Shown: positions 16,882 through 25,323, counted from the stretch's first letter. The stretch: 30,944 nucleotides of DNA from an uncultured Eubacteriales bacterium (GCA_900548855.1 URMF01000038.1:1-30944), one strand, 5' to 3'. Notes: a model not told the origin generated them from the letters alone. Program-made: numbers and translations.

Positions 16882-18954
16882 TTATTTTTTCTTCGGTTTT
16901 TCACACACATAACCACACTCATCATTGCTACATACAAGCTTATTCCCTTTTTCCAACATAATATGATTACATTTTTCACAACGGATTGCGGATGGTCGCT
17001 GCCATGACATAAAATCACATTCTGGATTGTCAATACACCCATAATATTTTCTGCCCTTTTTCGTCTTCTTAAGAACAATCTCTTTTCCGCAGTTCGGACA
17101 TGCAACCCCGATTTTTTCATAGTGAGGTTTTGTAAAACGGCATTCTGGAAATCCCGGACAGGCAAGAAATTTTCCATAAGGTCCATACTTTACAACAAGA
17201 TTCCTTCCGCATTCCTCACAAATTTCATCCGTTATCTCATCCTCTATCTTAATGTGTTCCATTTCCTTATTGGCAGCCTGCACCGCTTCGTCTAAATCCG
17301 GATAAAAGTTTGTCACTACTGTCTTCCATGGTATGGCTCCCTCTTCAATTTTATCAAGCAATGACTCCAAATTGGCGGTAAATTCCGTATCTACAATAAC
17401 AGGAAAACCTTTCACCATAATTTGATTTACCGCCTCTCCCAGCTCTGTGACATACAGGTTCTTGTTTTCCTTTACCACATACCTTCTCGCAAGTATCGTA
17501 GAAATGGTTGGGGCATAGGTGCTTGGTCTTCCAATTCCCAGCTCCTCTAACTGTCTGACTAAAGAACCTTCGGTAAAATGAGCTGGCGGCTGGGTAAAAT
17601 GCTGCTTGTCAATAAATTTGTCTACGGATACCTTTGTATTCTCATCAATATCCTTAAACAGGTTCTTCATTTCATCATTTTCATCCTCTATTGCATACAC
17701 TGCCATAAAACCGTCAAAAACCAGCTTGGTTGAGACAGCGCTGAACTCATACCCTTTCGCCTCTAACTTGATTGTACTGCTCTCGTACTTTGCATTCTCC
17801 ATCCGGCTAGCGAGAAAACGATTGTAAATCAACTGATATAAGCGGAACTGGTCTTTTGTCAATTCCTCCTTCAGCTTTACCGGTGATAAGGTTACATCGG
17901 TAGGACGAATCGCCTCATGGGCATCTTGTATCTTCTTGCCGGATTTGTCCTCTTTTTTAACAAAACCAACATATTCTTTTCCGTATTTATCTGTAATATA
18001 ATCAACGGCCGCATGATGTGCCTCTTCGGAAATACGAACAGAATCCGTTCGTAAGTAAGTAATCAGACCAACATTGCCACGACCCTTTATTGCCACTCCC
18101 TCATAGAGCTGCTGCGCAATTCTCATAGTTTTGCCTGTAGCAAAATTGAGTTTTTTTGCCGCCTCCTGCTGCAGGGTAGAAGTAGTAAAAGGTAATGGGG
18201 ACCTTTTCGTCCTTGTTGCTTTTTTCAGACTCTTTACAGTAAGATTTGTTCCCTTCAGATTTTTCAAAAGCTGTTTCATTTCCTCTTCTGAATGAATCTC
18301 CGCTTTCCCCTCCGGTGTTTTCTGAAGCTTTGCTAAAAAAGAGTTTTTGCTTCCCTCTGGTATAACAGATGCCTCTAATGTCCAGTATTCCTCTGGAATA
18401 AAACTGTTGATTTCATCCTCCCGGTCACATATGAGGCGCAGTGCCACCGACTGCACGCGTCCCGCACTCAGACCTCTTTTTACCTTGACCCATAGCAGCG
18501 GGCTGATTTCATATCCCACCAGACGGTCCAGTACACGTCTTGCCTGCTGGGCATCTACCAGATTCATATCAATATCCCTGGCTTCTTTTAACGAACCCTT
18601 TACGGCATTTTTTGTAATTTCATTGAAGGTAATCCGCTTAAAATTCTTGTTTTCAAGCTTTAACGCCTTGGACAAATGCCAGGAAATTGCTTCCCCCTCC
18701 CGGTCCGGGTCCGTTGCAAGATATATCTTATCCGCCTTCTTAACTTCCTTTCGAAGTGCCGCCAGCAGCTCTCCTTTTCCCCGAATCGTAATATATTTAG
18801 GTTCAAAATCATTCTCCACATCTATTCCCATCTGCGATTTCGGTAAATCCCGTATGTGACCGTTTGAAGCGACAACTTCATAATTACTTCCAAGAAATTT
18901 TTTAATTGTTTTAGCTTTTGCCGGTGATTCCACAATTACAAGGTTCTTTGCCAT
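16882..18954 (-). CDS. topA: DNA topoisomerase I
   Basis: Type IA topoisomerase that relaxes negative supercoils. From the chosen ATG at 18954 (GGAAGGAG seven bases upstream) the protein is 690 residues. The TOPRIM domain begins KNLVIVESPAKAKT and contains the metal-binding TDPDREGEAISWHL (81-94). The catalytic tyrosine is Tyr300 in GLITYLRTDS. Three C-terminal zinc-finger repeats with CxxC pairs follow from about residue 580 (CEECG, CPNCG, CEKCN). The frame is open nine codons further upstream without a better signal. It lies 33 bases after dprA, an arrangement shared with Bacillus (dprA-topA). Confidence 0.97.
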   Translation of the reverse strand: MAKNLVIVESPAKAKTIKKFLGSNYEVVASNGHIRDLPKSQMGIDVENDFEPKYITIRGKGELLAALRKEVKKADKIYLATDPDREGEAISWHLSKALKLENKNFKRITFNEITKNAVKGSLKEARDIDMNLVDAQQARRVLDRLVGYEISPLLWVKVKRGLSAGRVQSVALRLICDREDEINSFIPEEYWTLEASVIPEGSKNSFLAKLQKTPEGKAEIHSEEEMKQLLKNLKGTNLTVKSLKKATRTKRSPLPFTTSTLQQEAAKKLNFATGKTMRIAQQLYEGVAIKGRGNVGLITYLRTDSVRISEEAHHAAVDYITDKYGKEYVGFVKKEDKSGKKIQDAHEAIRPTDVTLSPVKLKEELTKDQFRLYQLIYNRFLASRMENAKYESSTIKLEAKGYEFSAVSTKLVFDGFMAVYAIEDENDEMKNLFKDIDENTKVSVDKFIDKQHFTQPPAHFTEGSLVRQLEELGIGRPSTYAPTISTILARRYVVKENKNLYVTELGEAVNQIMVKGFPVIVDTEFTANLESLLDKIEEGAIPWKTVVTNFYPDLDEAVQAANKEMEHIKIEDEITDEICEECGRNLVVKYGPYGKFLACPGFPECRFTKPHYEKIGVACPNCGKEIVLKKTKKGRKYYGCIDNPECDFMSWQRPSAIRCEKCNHIMLEKGNKLVCSNDECGYVCEKPKKK

Positions 18955-18987
18955 GACTTGGCTCCTTCCAGTTCCATTCATATTTTA

Positions 18988-20097
18988 TTAAAGCTTAATT
19001 GCATAATAATTTCTAGCTGTTTCCACGATTACTCCGGTTATAACCATATGATTTAATGCCATACATACCTCCTGGGGAGCAATCCGAACCTCTTCAATAA
19101 TCTCATCTAGATATTTTGGTTCAATCCGCAAACAACTATACACCATTTTTTCAACAGGTGCAAGTAAGTTTTTTTTCAAATTCTTTTCATGTTGGCTGAA
19201 AGTATTCCGTTTTGGAACCTGTTTGTAATTTATATGCAGCACTTCCAAAATATCTGCAACCTCTGTCACGATATGGGCTCCCAGCTTAATTAAATTATTA
19301 CAGCCTGCACTTCTATCATCCAGAATCCGCCCGGGTATTGCAAAAATTTCTTTTCCCTGCTCTAATCCCTGGTCCACAGTAATAAAGGTTCCGCTTTTTT
19401 CCATTGCTTCCACCACCAGTATTCCATCTGCCAGCCCCGCAATCAAGCGGTTACGCTGAGGAAAAAGACCTGCCACAGGAGCAATGCCCAGATTGCTTTC
19501 TGAAAGAATACCTCCTCTGTTTTCCATTTTCATAAACAGCTGATAATTTTCTTCTGGATACACCCTGTCAATTCCACAGCCTAAAACACCAAGTGTATAT
19601 CCGTCTGCCTCTAATGCCCCAGCATGTGCCATTCCGTCAATTCCTCTTGCCAGTCCACTCACAATGGAGATTCCGCTTAAGGACAATTCCCTTCCAAAGA
19701 AACGCGCCATCTCCGTTCCGTACCGGGTACACTGTCTTGCCCCGATAACCGCAATGGCTTTCCGATTTTTGGGCGGCAATTCTCCCTTCAGATATAAACC
19801 GGTGGGTGGGTCCGGAATATTTCGGAGCATTTCCGGGTAGTCACCGGAATCCGGATGGAGAAAACGGATTTTCTTCTCTTCTAAGCTCTGGTAACCCTTC
19901 CGGATGACATTTTCTTTTCTGGAAGCCAGAAAGGCTTCCAGCTGCGCATCTCTTTGTAAAAAATGCTTTATCTCCCTCTCTCCAGCCAAATAAATTTCCT
20001 CCGGTTCTTTAAATGCATCTAAAAGCCTATGAATAGTCATGCGCCCGATACCCGGAATATTATTAATCCAATACCAGTAATAATCCTGCTTATTCAT
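18988..20097 (-). CDS. dprA: DNA-processing protein DprA (Smf)
   Basis: DprA loads RecA on incoming single-stranded DNA during natural transformation. The 369-residue protein has an N-terminal helix-hairpin-helix-like region (NNIPGIGRMTIHRLL). A Rossmann-type core follows, with the signature SGLARGIDGMAHAGAL and GVLGCGIDRVYPEEN. A C-terminal winged-helix domain (from about residue 300) closes the protein. Its ATG overlaps the comM stop by four bases, so the two genes are coupled. DprA occurs widely in bacteria not known to be transformable, so its presence alone does not show competence. Confidence 0.96.
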   Translation of the reverse strand: MNKQDYYWYWINNIPGIGRMTIHRLLDAFKEPEEIYLAGEREIKHFLQRDAQLEAFLASRKENVIRKGYQSLEEKKIRFLHPDSGDYPEMLRNIPDPPTGLYLKGELPPKNRKAIAVIGARQCTRYGTEMARFFGRELSLSGISIVSGLARGIDGMAHAGALEADGYTLGVLGCGIDRVYPEENYQLFMKMENRGGILSESNLGIAPVAGLFPQRNRLIAGLADGILVVEAMEKSGTFITVDQGLEQGKEIFAIPGRILDDRSAGCNNLIKLGAHIVTEVADILEVLHINYKQVPKRNTFSQHEKNLKKNLLAPVEKMVYSCLRIEPKYLDEIIEEVRIAPQEVCMALNHMVITGVIVETARNYYAIKL

Positions 20098-21629
20098 GCT
20101 TTTACACCTCCCCGGTAAAATTCAGGCATACGGTAAGATAATGCTTCCCATATATGCTCACATTTCACTTTTTCGGAATGTCCCAAATCTGCAATTGTCC
20201 TCGCCACCTTCAATATCTTGGCGGCACCTCTGGCAGACAAATCATATTGTTCAAACAATTTCCTGCGAAGCTTTTGTTCCTCTTCGCCAAGCCCGCATAT
20301 TTCATCCAATAGCTTTGCCGGAATTTTGGAATTAAACCGGATACCGTAGGGCTCCAGCCTTCTTCTTTGTACCAGCTGGGCAGTTACAATCCGTCTCCGG
20401 ATAACCTCCGAGCTTTCCTCTTCTGCCGTTCCGTATAACTCCTCATAATTCATCTTTTTAACAGAGATATTCATATCCATCCGGTCTAACATTGGCTCCG
20501 ATATCTTTTGCAAATACCGGTCAATTTGCGGTTTTGTGCAGTGGCATCTGGAAAAATCCGGATAATATCCACAAGGACAGGGATTCATGGCAGCTACCAG
20601 CATAAACTCACAGGGAAAGGTATAGCTTCCCTGCAGTCTTGAAATAGTAACGCTTCCATCCTCCAATGGCTGTCTCATCATTTCAATAATATTCTTCTGA
20701 AATTCCAAAAATTCATCCAAAAACAGCACACCGCAATGCGCCAGACTAATTTCTCCAGGCCTCGGTATCTTACCGCCCCCTATCAGAGCATAACCGGTTA
20801 TTGAGTGATGGGGCATACGAAAAGGACGCTTATATATCAACCCCTCCTCCGGCTCCAACATACCATTCACGCTATAAATTTTCGTCAATTCAATGCTTTC
20901 CTCATAGGAAAGCTCCGGCATAATGGTGGGAATTCGTTTGGCTATCATTGATTTTCCGGCTCCCGGAGGACCTGAATACAAAATATTGTGCATGCCTGCC
21001 ACTGCAATCTCTGTGGCACGCTTTAATGTCTTCTGCCCTTTAACATCGGAAAAATCCACTGAAAACGGTTTTAATTCCTCTGTTCCGTGTTTCTGAAACT
21101 TTTCGGCAGTCATCTGCCTGTTTCCCAAGAGATGTTCCATCACCTGTTTCAGACTCTTGGCGCCAAAAATTTCTATATCTGGAACAACAGCAGCTTCTTT
21201 CCGGTTGCCATAGGGCAAAATTATAGTATGGATATTCATTTTTCGTGCATAATCCACTACTGGCAGTATTCCCCTTACTCCACGGATATCTCCATTTAAT
21301 GACAATTCACCAATCAATAAAATATTTTTGAAACTCTCCACAGGGATATAACCATATGCTGCCAATACTGCAATACTTATAGGTAAATCAAATGCGGACC
21401 CTTCCTTACGGATGTCTGCCGGGGACAGATTCACAGTAATCCGCTTCGGTGGAATCTGGTAGCCAGAATTCTTCAAAGCTGTCCTTACCCTGTCACTTGC
21501 CTCCCTGACTTCAGATGCTAAAAAGCCTACCATATTAAACATTGGCAGCCCTTCGCTTACGTCGGCTTCCACTGTGATGAGTCTTCCCTCGACTCCATAC
21601 AGCGTGCCGCTTAGAACTTTACTATACAT
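20094..21629 (-). CDS. comM: ComM/YifB family Mg-chelatase-like AAA+ ATPase
   Basis: ComM is a hexameric helicase that promotes branch migration during integration of transformed DNA in some bacteria. From the ATG at 21629 (TAGGAG five bases upstream) it has 511 residues, the usual size. The N-terminal Lon-protease-like domain contains GLPMFNMVGF and RITVNLSPADIRKEGSAFDLPI. The AAA+ core has Walker A GPPGAGKS (220-227), and a cysteine-bearing segment follows (NPCPCGYYPD). The frame is open to 21695, but the extra hydrophobic residues overlap the promoter. It is followed by dprA, supporting a DNA uptake or recombination role. Confidence 0.93.
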   Translation of the reverse strand: MYSKVLSGTLYGVEGRLITVEADVSEGLPMFNMVGFLASEVREASDRVRTALKNSGYQIPPKRITVNLSPADIRKEGSAFDLPISIAVLAAYGYIPVESFKNILLIGELSLNGDIRGVRGILPVVDYARKMNIHTIILPYGNRKEAAVVPDIEIFGAKSLKQVMEHLLGNRQMTAEKFQKHGTEELKPFSVDFSDVKGQKTLKRATEIAVAGMHNILYSGPPGAGKSMIAKRIPTIMPELSYEESIELTKIYSVNGMLEPEEGLIYKRPFRMPHHSITGYALIGGGKIPRPGEISLAHCGVLFLDEFLEFQKNIIEMMRQPLEDGSVTISRLQGSYTFPCEFMLVAAMNPCPCGYYPDFSRCHCTKPQIDRYLQKISEPMLDRMDMNISVKKMNYEELYGTAEEESSEVIRRRIVTAQLVQRRRLEPYGIRFNSKIPAKLLDEICGLGEEEQKLRRKLFEQYDLSARGAAKILKVARTIADLGHSEKVKCEHIWEALSYRMPEFYRGGVKA

Positions 21630-21666
21630 GGAAACTCCTATTCCATCTTCAAGTATGAACAAATGT

Positions 21667-21695
21667 ATTATACTATACAGTATAAAAAAATACAA
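21667..21695 (-). promoter_or_regulatory. Candidate comM-dprA promoter containing a palindrome
   Basis: On the minus strand TTGTAT (21690-21695) and a perfect TATAAT (21667-21672) are 17 bases apart. A palindrome, TATACTGTATAGTATA at 21669-21684, covers the -10 and half the spacer, with 6-base arms around GTAT. It may be an operator, though simple AT-rich symmetry is also possible. Confidence 0.55.
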
Positions 21696-21696
21696 G

Positions 21697-21735
21697 AAAA
21701 AAGTTTGCTGCTAAAATATAACAGCAAACTTTTTT
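21697..21735. terminator. Hairpin terminator after nrdR (bidirectional form)
   Basis: Perfect 14-base arms (21697-21710 and 21722-21735) hold a core GTTTGCTG/CAGCAAAC flanked by six A and six T. The minus-strand transcript from nrdR ends here in a U tract three bases past the stop codon. The symmetry allows termination on either strand. Confidence 0.85.
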
Positions 21736-21737
21736 CC

Positions 21738-22187
21738 TTAATTTAACAGCTTTTTCAGCTCATCCATAAAAATGTTTACATCCTTGAATTCCCGGTATAC
21801 CGATGCAAATCTCACATATGCCACCTGGTCAAGTGCCTTTAATTCATCCATGACAATTTCTCCCACAACAGAGCTTTCAACTTCCTTCTGCTCCATATTG
21901 AAAATCTTTGTTTCAATGCGGTCAATGCATTTTTCAATCTCGTCAACGGAAATGGGACGTTTATGACAGGATTTAATCACACCCGATTCAATCTTTGAGC
22001 GGTCATAAGCCTCTCTGATTTTGTCCTTTTTTATAATAATCAGAGGAATCGTCTCCACCTTTTCATAGGTAGTAAAACGCTTGCCACAGTCATCACATTC
22101 TCTTCTTCTCCGGATGGAGCTGTTATCATCCGCCGGTCTTGAATCAATTACTCTTGTGTTATCCTCGCCACAAAATGGACATTTCAT
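21738..22187 (-). CDS. nrdR: Transcriptional repressor NrdR
   Basis: NrdR is a zinc-binding, nucleotide-sensing repressor of ribonucleotide reductase genes. The 149-residue protein starts MKCPFCGEDNTRVIDSR. The zinc ribbon Cys3, Cys6, Cys31 and Cys34 are visible, together with the RRRREC basic stretch. The ATP-cone domain occupies about residues 49-139. AGGAGG precedes the ATG. It is 25 bases behind ymxH and ends at a strong hairpin, so the two form a short operon. No nrd genes are in the window, and I see no clear NrdR box here. Confidence 0.97.
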   Translation of the reverse strand: MKCPFCGEDNTRVIDSRPADDNSSIRRRRECDDCGKRFTTYEKVETIPLIIIKKDKIREAYDRSKIESGVIKSCHKRPISVDEIEKCIDRIETKIFNMEQKEVESSVVGEIVMDELKALDQVAYVRFASVYREFKDVNIFMDELKKLLN

Positions 22188-22212
22188 ATTTGTATCCTCC
22201 TCTTATGTTCTT

Positions 22213-22470
22213 TTAATCATCCTTCATAATTGCTGCATCTAAACACACATCTACCAGAATAATATCCGGTCCAATCCGTACCACATCACAAAAACGGATA
22301 TAATACCGCACACACTTTCCAAAGCAGGAAAAAAACCGAACCGGAGCCGGTACAATCAATGCACATATCTGACCATTGCAGGGGTCAAATTCAATATCCG
22401 CCACACAACCTATCCTTTTACAATCCTTGCAGTTAATTACTTCCTTCTGCCTCAAATCAAAAAATGTCAT
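22213..22470 (-). CDS. YlmC/YmxH family PRC-barrel sporulation-type protein
   Basis: An 85-residue protein starting MTFFDLRQKEVINCKD with a PRC-barrel-like pattern (IGCVADIEFD, then ICALIVP). These are the hallmarks of the YlmC/YmxH family, which is associated with sporulation in Firmicutes. Four of its seven cysteines are in the short stretch CKDCKRIGC and the nearby CNGQIC, more than typical, and could bind a metal. The ATG lacks a strong ribosome binding site. It is probably cotranscribed with nrdR. The molecular role is not established. Confidence 0.8.
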   Translation of the reverse strand: MTFFDLRQKEVINCKDCKRIGCVADIEFDPCNGQICALIVPAPVRFFSCFGKCVRYYIRFCDVVRIGPDIILVDVCLDAAIMKDD

Positions 22471-22490
22471 AAGGGCACCAGATTTTTCTT

Positions 22491-22519
22491 ATTATAACAA
22501 TATATGCCGGGATTGGAAT
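22491..22519 (-). promoter_or_regulatory. Candidate promoter for ymxH-nrdR
   Basis: A perfect TATAAT on the minus strand (22491-22496) lies 20 bases before the ymxH ATG. The best -35 at 17 bases spacing is ATTCCA (22514-22519), a weak match. The assignment rests mainly on the -10. Confidence 0.4.
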
Positions 22520-22620
22520 AAAAAGACACTGAAATTGTGATTTACATAATATGTTTACGTCCAAATTATACATGATATATAAAAAAAAATCTACTAAATT
22601 CTTAACTTTTTGTGAAAAAC

Positions 22621-22649
22621 TTTTCATCTTATTTTTGATGTGTTAAAAT
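22621..22649 (+). promoter_or_regulatory. Candidate promoter for the plus-strand membrane protein gene
   Basis: TTTTCA (22621-22626) and TAAAAT (22644-22649) are 17 bases apart on the plus strand, 57 bases before the chosen start codon. The match is moderate. It lies in the 236-base divergent gap with ymxH, which otherwise holds only AT-rich DNA. Confidence 0.35.
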
Positions 22650-22706
22650 AGGGCACATGTTAATTATGGAAAAACTTTACACTATACACAATTGAGGTGA
22701 ATGAAA

Positions 22707-23528
22707 ATGGAAAAAACAACTGAAAATTCAGATAATATCACAGAAACCCCTAAGAAAAAGCCATCAAAGAAAACAAAGAAAGAAGAAAACCTATATGCTG
22801 AGGATGCTTTAGCTCTGGCAGGATTGTCCTTCAAAGAAAAGCTTTCCTATAAAAGACAGTTATTTAAAAAGCGGATTTCCACCATGAAAACAAAGGATAA
22901 GATATTATATACCATCCGATATTACAAATGGTACTTTGTCAGTCTGGCTGCCATTGTTATCTGCCTATGCTGGGTAGGAAGAGCGATATACCGCTCCACA
23001 TTTCCAACCCTGTTAAATGTTGCCGTCTTAAATGAAGCCTTTAATGATACAGTCCAGGATTATATTCCGGAAGCCTTCCGTGAATATTATCAGTTGGATA
23101 ATAAAAACTATATCAAGGTATATACAGACTTATTTGTTTCCTCCACGGAAGATACAACAGAGGTAGGAACCACAATGACGGATTATCAAAAGCTGGGATT
23201 TTATAATATGTCCGATATGCTTGATGCCATCATCGGAGACGAGGAAGCACTGACCCTTTATGCCTCCTCTGATGACACAACTGCTATTGATTTAAGCATG
23301 GATGCAGACCTATACAGCAAAATAGAGGACCGGGTCATTACCATGTCGGACCCAAGCGGTGTAAAAAATGACGGAAAACCATATACCGCTGCCATTGATA
23401 TCAGCGGCACGGATTTTGTGAAAAACTGTAATATCAGTTATGATAAAGTATATCTAATGATACCAAGTACAAAATATACCGATAATCAGGGAACTATTGA
23501 CCTTATCAAGCTTATTTTCGGTCTGTAA
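22707..23528 (+). CDS. Single-pass membrane protein of unknown function
   Basis: I do not recognise this protein of 273 residues. The first 70 residues are hydrophilic and rich in Lys, Glu and Thr (KKKPSKKTKKEENL). They are followed by a positive stretch, one membrane helix (about 76-97, WYFVSLAAIVICLCW) and an extracytoplasmic domain of about 175 residues rich in Asp, Thr and Ser. This is a type II topology. The ATG at 22707 is preferred over 22701 because GAGGTG is seven bases before it. It is the only plus-strand gene and is transcribed divergently from ymxH-nrdR. No terminator follows. The extracytoplasmic region has no motif I can name. Confidence 0.75.
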   Translation: MEKTTENSDNITETPKKKPSKKTKKEENLYAEDALALAGLSFKEKLSYKRQLFKKRISTMKTKDKILYTIRYYKWYFVSLAAIVICLCWVGRAIYRSTFPTLLNVAVLNEAFNDTVQDYIPEAFREYYQLDNKNYIKVYTDLFVSSTEDTTEVGTTMTDYQKLGFYNMSDMLDAIIGDEEALTLYASSDDTTAIDLSMDADLYSKIEDRVITMSDPSGVKNDGKPYTAAIDISGTDFVKNCNISYDKVYLMIPSTKYTDNQGTIDLIKLIFGL

Positions 23529-23562
23529 CCCCCTGATACCCGCCTGTATCTGTAACCTTATT

Positions 23563-24013
23563 TTATTTCCGCGGTCTGGTTTTACCAAACCAACCCTGTT
23601 GAGACCAATACTTCCCATCGAGATATTCCGGGTCGTTTTTATGTAATGCTTTCTGCATAGCACTAAGGTCCTTTTTCATCTTATTGTTGATTCATCAAGA
23701 TCAGAGCGGCAAGCTGTAACAAGAGGCAAATATGCCAGATAAGTTCTACCCGTATTATCATTATCTTTGGGAGTCTACATATCGGTAAAAATAGAAATTT
23801 TAGATACAGCATAATGTTCAAATAAAAAATCAAGTGTCATATCACCAAGATACTCTAGTTTTTCAATGTGTGTAAGCCCCTCTGTTTTCTCTCGTATATG
23901 CTGAAACTATTCAACAATCCCATTTATCATACGTTCAACACATTGCTTAATAAGTTTATCCTTATCTCCAAATGCTCACTATTTTCTTCGATGAGTTCAA
24001 TCGCTGCCTGCAT
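23563..24013 (-). pseudogene. Broken TetR-family regulator lacking its DNA-binding helices
   Basis: Reading the minus strand from 24013, the start MQAAIELIEEN matches the first helix of TetR proteins. A frame change follows, then GDKDKLIKQCVERMI, the segment that comes just after the TetR helix-turn-helix. The roughly 30 residues between, including the recognition helix, are missing. The rest is interrupted by in-frame stops after GIVE and IFTDM, and ends STIR. A short open stretch of 38 residues (start at 23679, ending GWFGKTRPRK) follows and may be its tail in another frame or a separate remnant. The first ATG overlaps the flavodoxin stop. Family call is by motif shape only. Confidence 0.55.
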
Positions 24014-24546
24014 TATCTATCATCCATATCATAAAACAGTTTTATAATCGGCTCAATATATTTTTTATCAGAAATATCGTATGAGTGGGAAATCATATTC
24101 AGCATTTCAATATCGGCTTCGGTTTTATCCTTTTTCGTATCAACCATTTTTTGAAACATCTTCATCATCAACTTTGAGCCTGCTGACATTTTTTCATAGT
24201 TAAAACCACCAGGACAGTAGAAAACATGAACCATTTTCCGTTCTGCTTCACAAAAATTATTACTCAAAAAAGTTTCAATTTCGTGACTTTCGGCAGGGCT
24301 GCCGCCTGTGCAGAAAATAACTAACATTTTGCCCGACCATTTATCCATATTAGACTTGAACCACGATATTTTACTGATCCTGCCTGCACACGCCCAGCCG
24401 CCAAAAACGATAGCGTCGTATATATCAAAATTTTGCTTTTTAGCAATTCCAAATTCAAAACAATCTGCACCTACTGCTTCAGATATCCATTCTGCATATT
24501 TTTTCGTAAAACCTGTTTGTGAATTGTAAATTACTGCTGTTTTCAT
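24013..24546 (-). CDS. Flavodoxin-domain protein
   Basis: A 177-residue protein starting MKTAVIYNSQTGFTKKYAEW, where the N-terminal strand and SQTGFT loop fit an FMN phosphate-binding site. DAIVFGGWACAGRISK and VIFCTGGSP follow in the order seen in flavodoxin-like (Flavodoxin_5) proteins. It probably binds FMN and acts in electron transfer or quinone or heme-related redox chemistry; the substrate is unknown. It lies four bases after a tetR gene, whose end supplies its ribosome binding site (AGAGGG), so the pair form one transcript. There is no predicted membrane segment. The nearby rnf operon makes a redox link tempting but unproven. Confidence 0.82.
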   Translation of the reverse strand: MKTAVIYNSQTGFTKKYAEWISEAVGADCFEFGIAKKQNFDIYDAIVFGGWACAGRISKISWFKSNMDKWSGKMLVIFCTGGSPAESHEIETFLSNNFCEAERKMVHVFYCPGGFNYEKMSAGSKLMMKMFQKMVDTKKDKTEADIEMLNMISHSYDISDKKYIEPIIKLFYDMDDR

Positions 24547-24550
24547 TGTT

Positions 24551-25117
24551 TTAATCCCTCTTTCTCAAAATATCATTCACAAATGCCTGATGTGCCTGTT
24601 CTTGCTGCAAAAAAATCTCATCTATCGGTATTCCTGGCGAGGATACAGAAAAAATTGTACCAAGACCAATCGTGTAGATTAACATATTCAAATGAAGCTG
24701 TCTGGCGATTTCAACATTTATATCCAAATCTTTTGCAATGGCATGTGCTATTTGCGGATTTGTTTCAGTTTCATATATGTCTTTCAAAGAAGATATATTT
24801 CTTCGTTCCTGCAAAATAAAGATTTTTAGAATATGAGGTTCTTCTTTCGCAAGCTGAATATATGCTCTGCCTGTGCTGCGAAACAGGTCTCTCTTATCGA
24901 TATGGGAAACAATGTACTCCTTAATAAAACCCCTTGCTTTATTGCTAACCTCCTCACGAAGTCCGTCCATATTCTTGCAGTAACTGTAAATAGGTTGTAC
25001 CGAACAGCCCAGCTCATCTGCAATGCTTTTGACCAATACTTTCTCCATACCGCTTTGGCGAGCAATTTTAAAAGCAGTATCTACAACCATGTCTTTCGTT
25101 ATACGTTGTTTTGGCAT
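24551..25117 (-). CDS. TetR/AcrR family transcriptional regulator
   Basis: A 188-residue protein with the TetR helix-turn-helix at about residues 27-48 (VKSIADELGCSVQPIYSYCKNMDGL in parts), preceded by VVDTAFKIARQSGMEKV. The helical C-terminal domain (about 60-185) would bind the ligand and dimerise; the ligand is unknown. GGAGGTG lies before the ATG. A perfect 41-bp palindrome covering its own promoter implies autorepression of this gene and the coupled flavodoxin gene. Confidence 0.92.
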   Translation of the reverse strand: MPKQRITKDMVVDTAFKIARQSGMEKVLVKSIADELGCSVQPIYSYCKNMDGLREEVSNKARGFIKEYIVSHIDKRDLFRSTGRAYIQLAKEEPHILKIFILQERRNISSLKDIYETETNPQIAHAIAKDLDINVEIARQLHLNMLIYTIGLGTIFSVSSPGIPIDEIFLQQEQAHQAFVNDILRKRD

Positions 25118-25130
25118 GATAACACCTCCA

Positions 25131-25171
25131 TATAATCCATTTATATAAATTGTTTATATAAATGGATTATA
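25131..25171. promoter_or_regulatory. 41-bp palindromic operator in front of tetR
   Basis: Arms 25131-25149 and 25153-25171 are perfect 19-base inverted repeats (TATAATCCATTTATATAAA and its complement) around a 3-base TTG centre. The outer end of one arm forms the -10 hexamer of the tetR promoter. The size, symmetry and position fit an operator for the TetR dimer or pair of dimers. It also could form a hairpin in the 5' leader. Confidence 0.8.
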
Positions 25172-25194
25172 CTTTTATTCCGAGAAAATGTCAA
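25166..25194 (-). promoter_or_regulatory. Perfect-consensus sigma-A promoter for tetR-flavodoxin
   Basis: On the minus strand TTGACA (25189-25194) and TATAAT (25166-25171) are 17 bases apart, a full consensus match at both hexamers and spacing. Such strong promoters are usually held back by a repressor, consistent with the palindrome starting within the -10. Confidence 0.85.
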
Positions 25195-25271
25195 TACAAT
25201 CAGAATAAAAGAGGAAGGCGACAAAGAATGTGCGATTGATAGAATATGTAATTTAATTTCTTGATAAATAT

Positions 25272-25314
25272 AAAAAAGACACCGAAAAAGTTTTTTACCT
25301 TTCTTGGTGTCTTT
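25272..25314 (-). terminator. Terminator of the rnf operon
   Basis: AAAGACACC (25275-25283) and GGTGTCTTT (25306-25314) are perfect 9-base arms. On the minus strand the stem is followed by more T (TTTATATT). The 22-base loop contains a smaller pairing. It lies 84 bases beyond the rnfB stop, with no gene between. Confidence 0.7.
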
Positions 25315-25323
25315 CGCCTTTTC

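Noticed and set aside
16862..16895. Possible terminator between topA and codY
   Set aside because: Only about six pairs with a bulge form and the T tract is short; not convincing.
22600..22620. CodY-box-like CTTTTTGTGAAAAAC before the plus-strand gene
   Set aside because: Only 10 of 15 positions match, within a very AT-rich gap; not distinguishable from chance.
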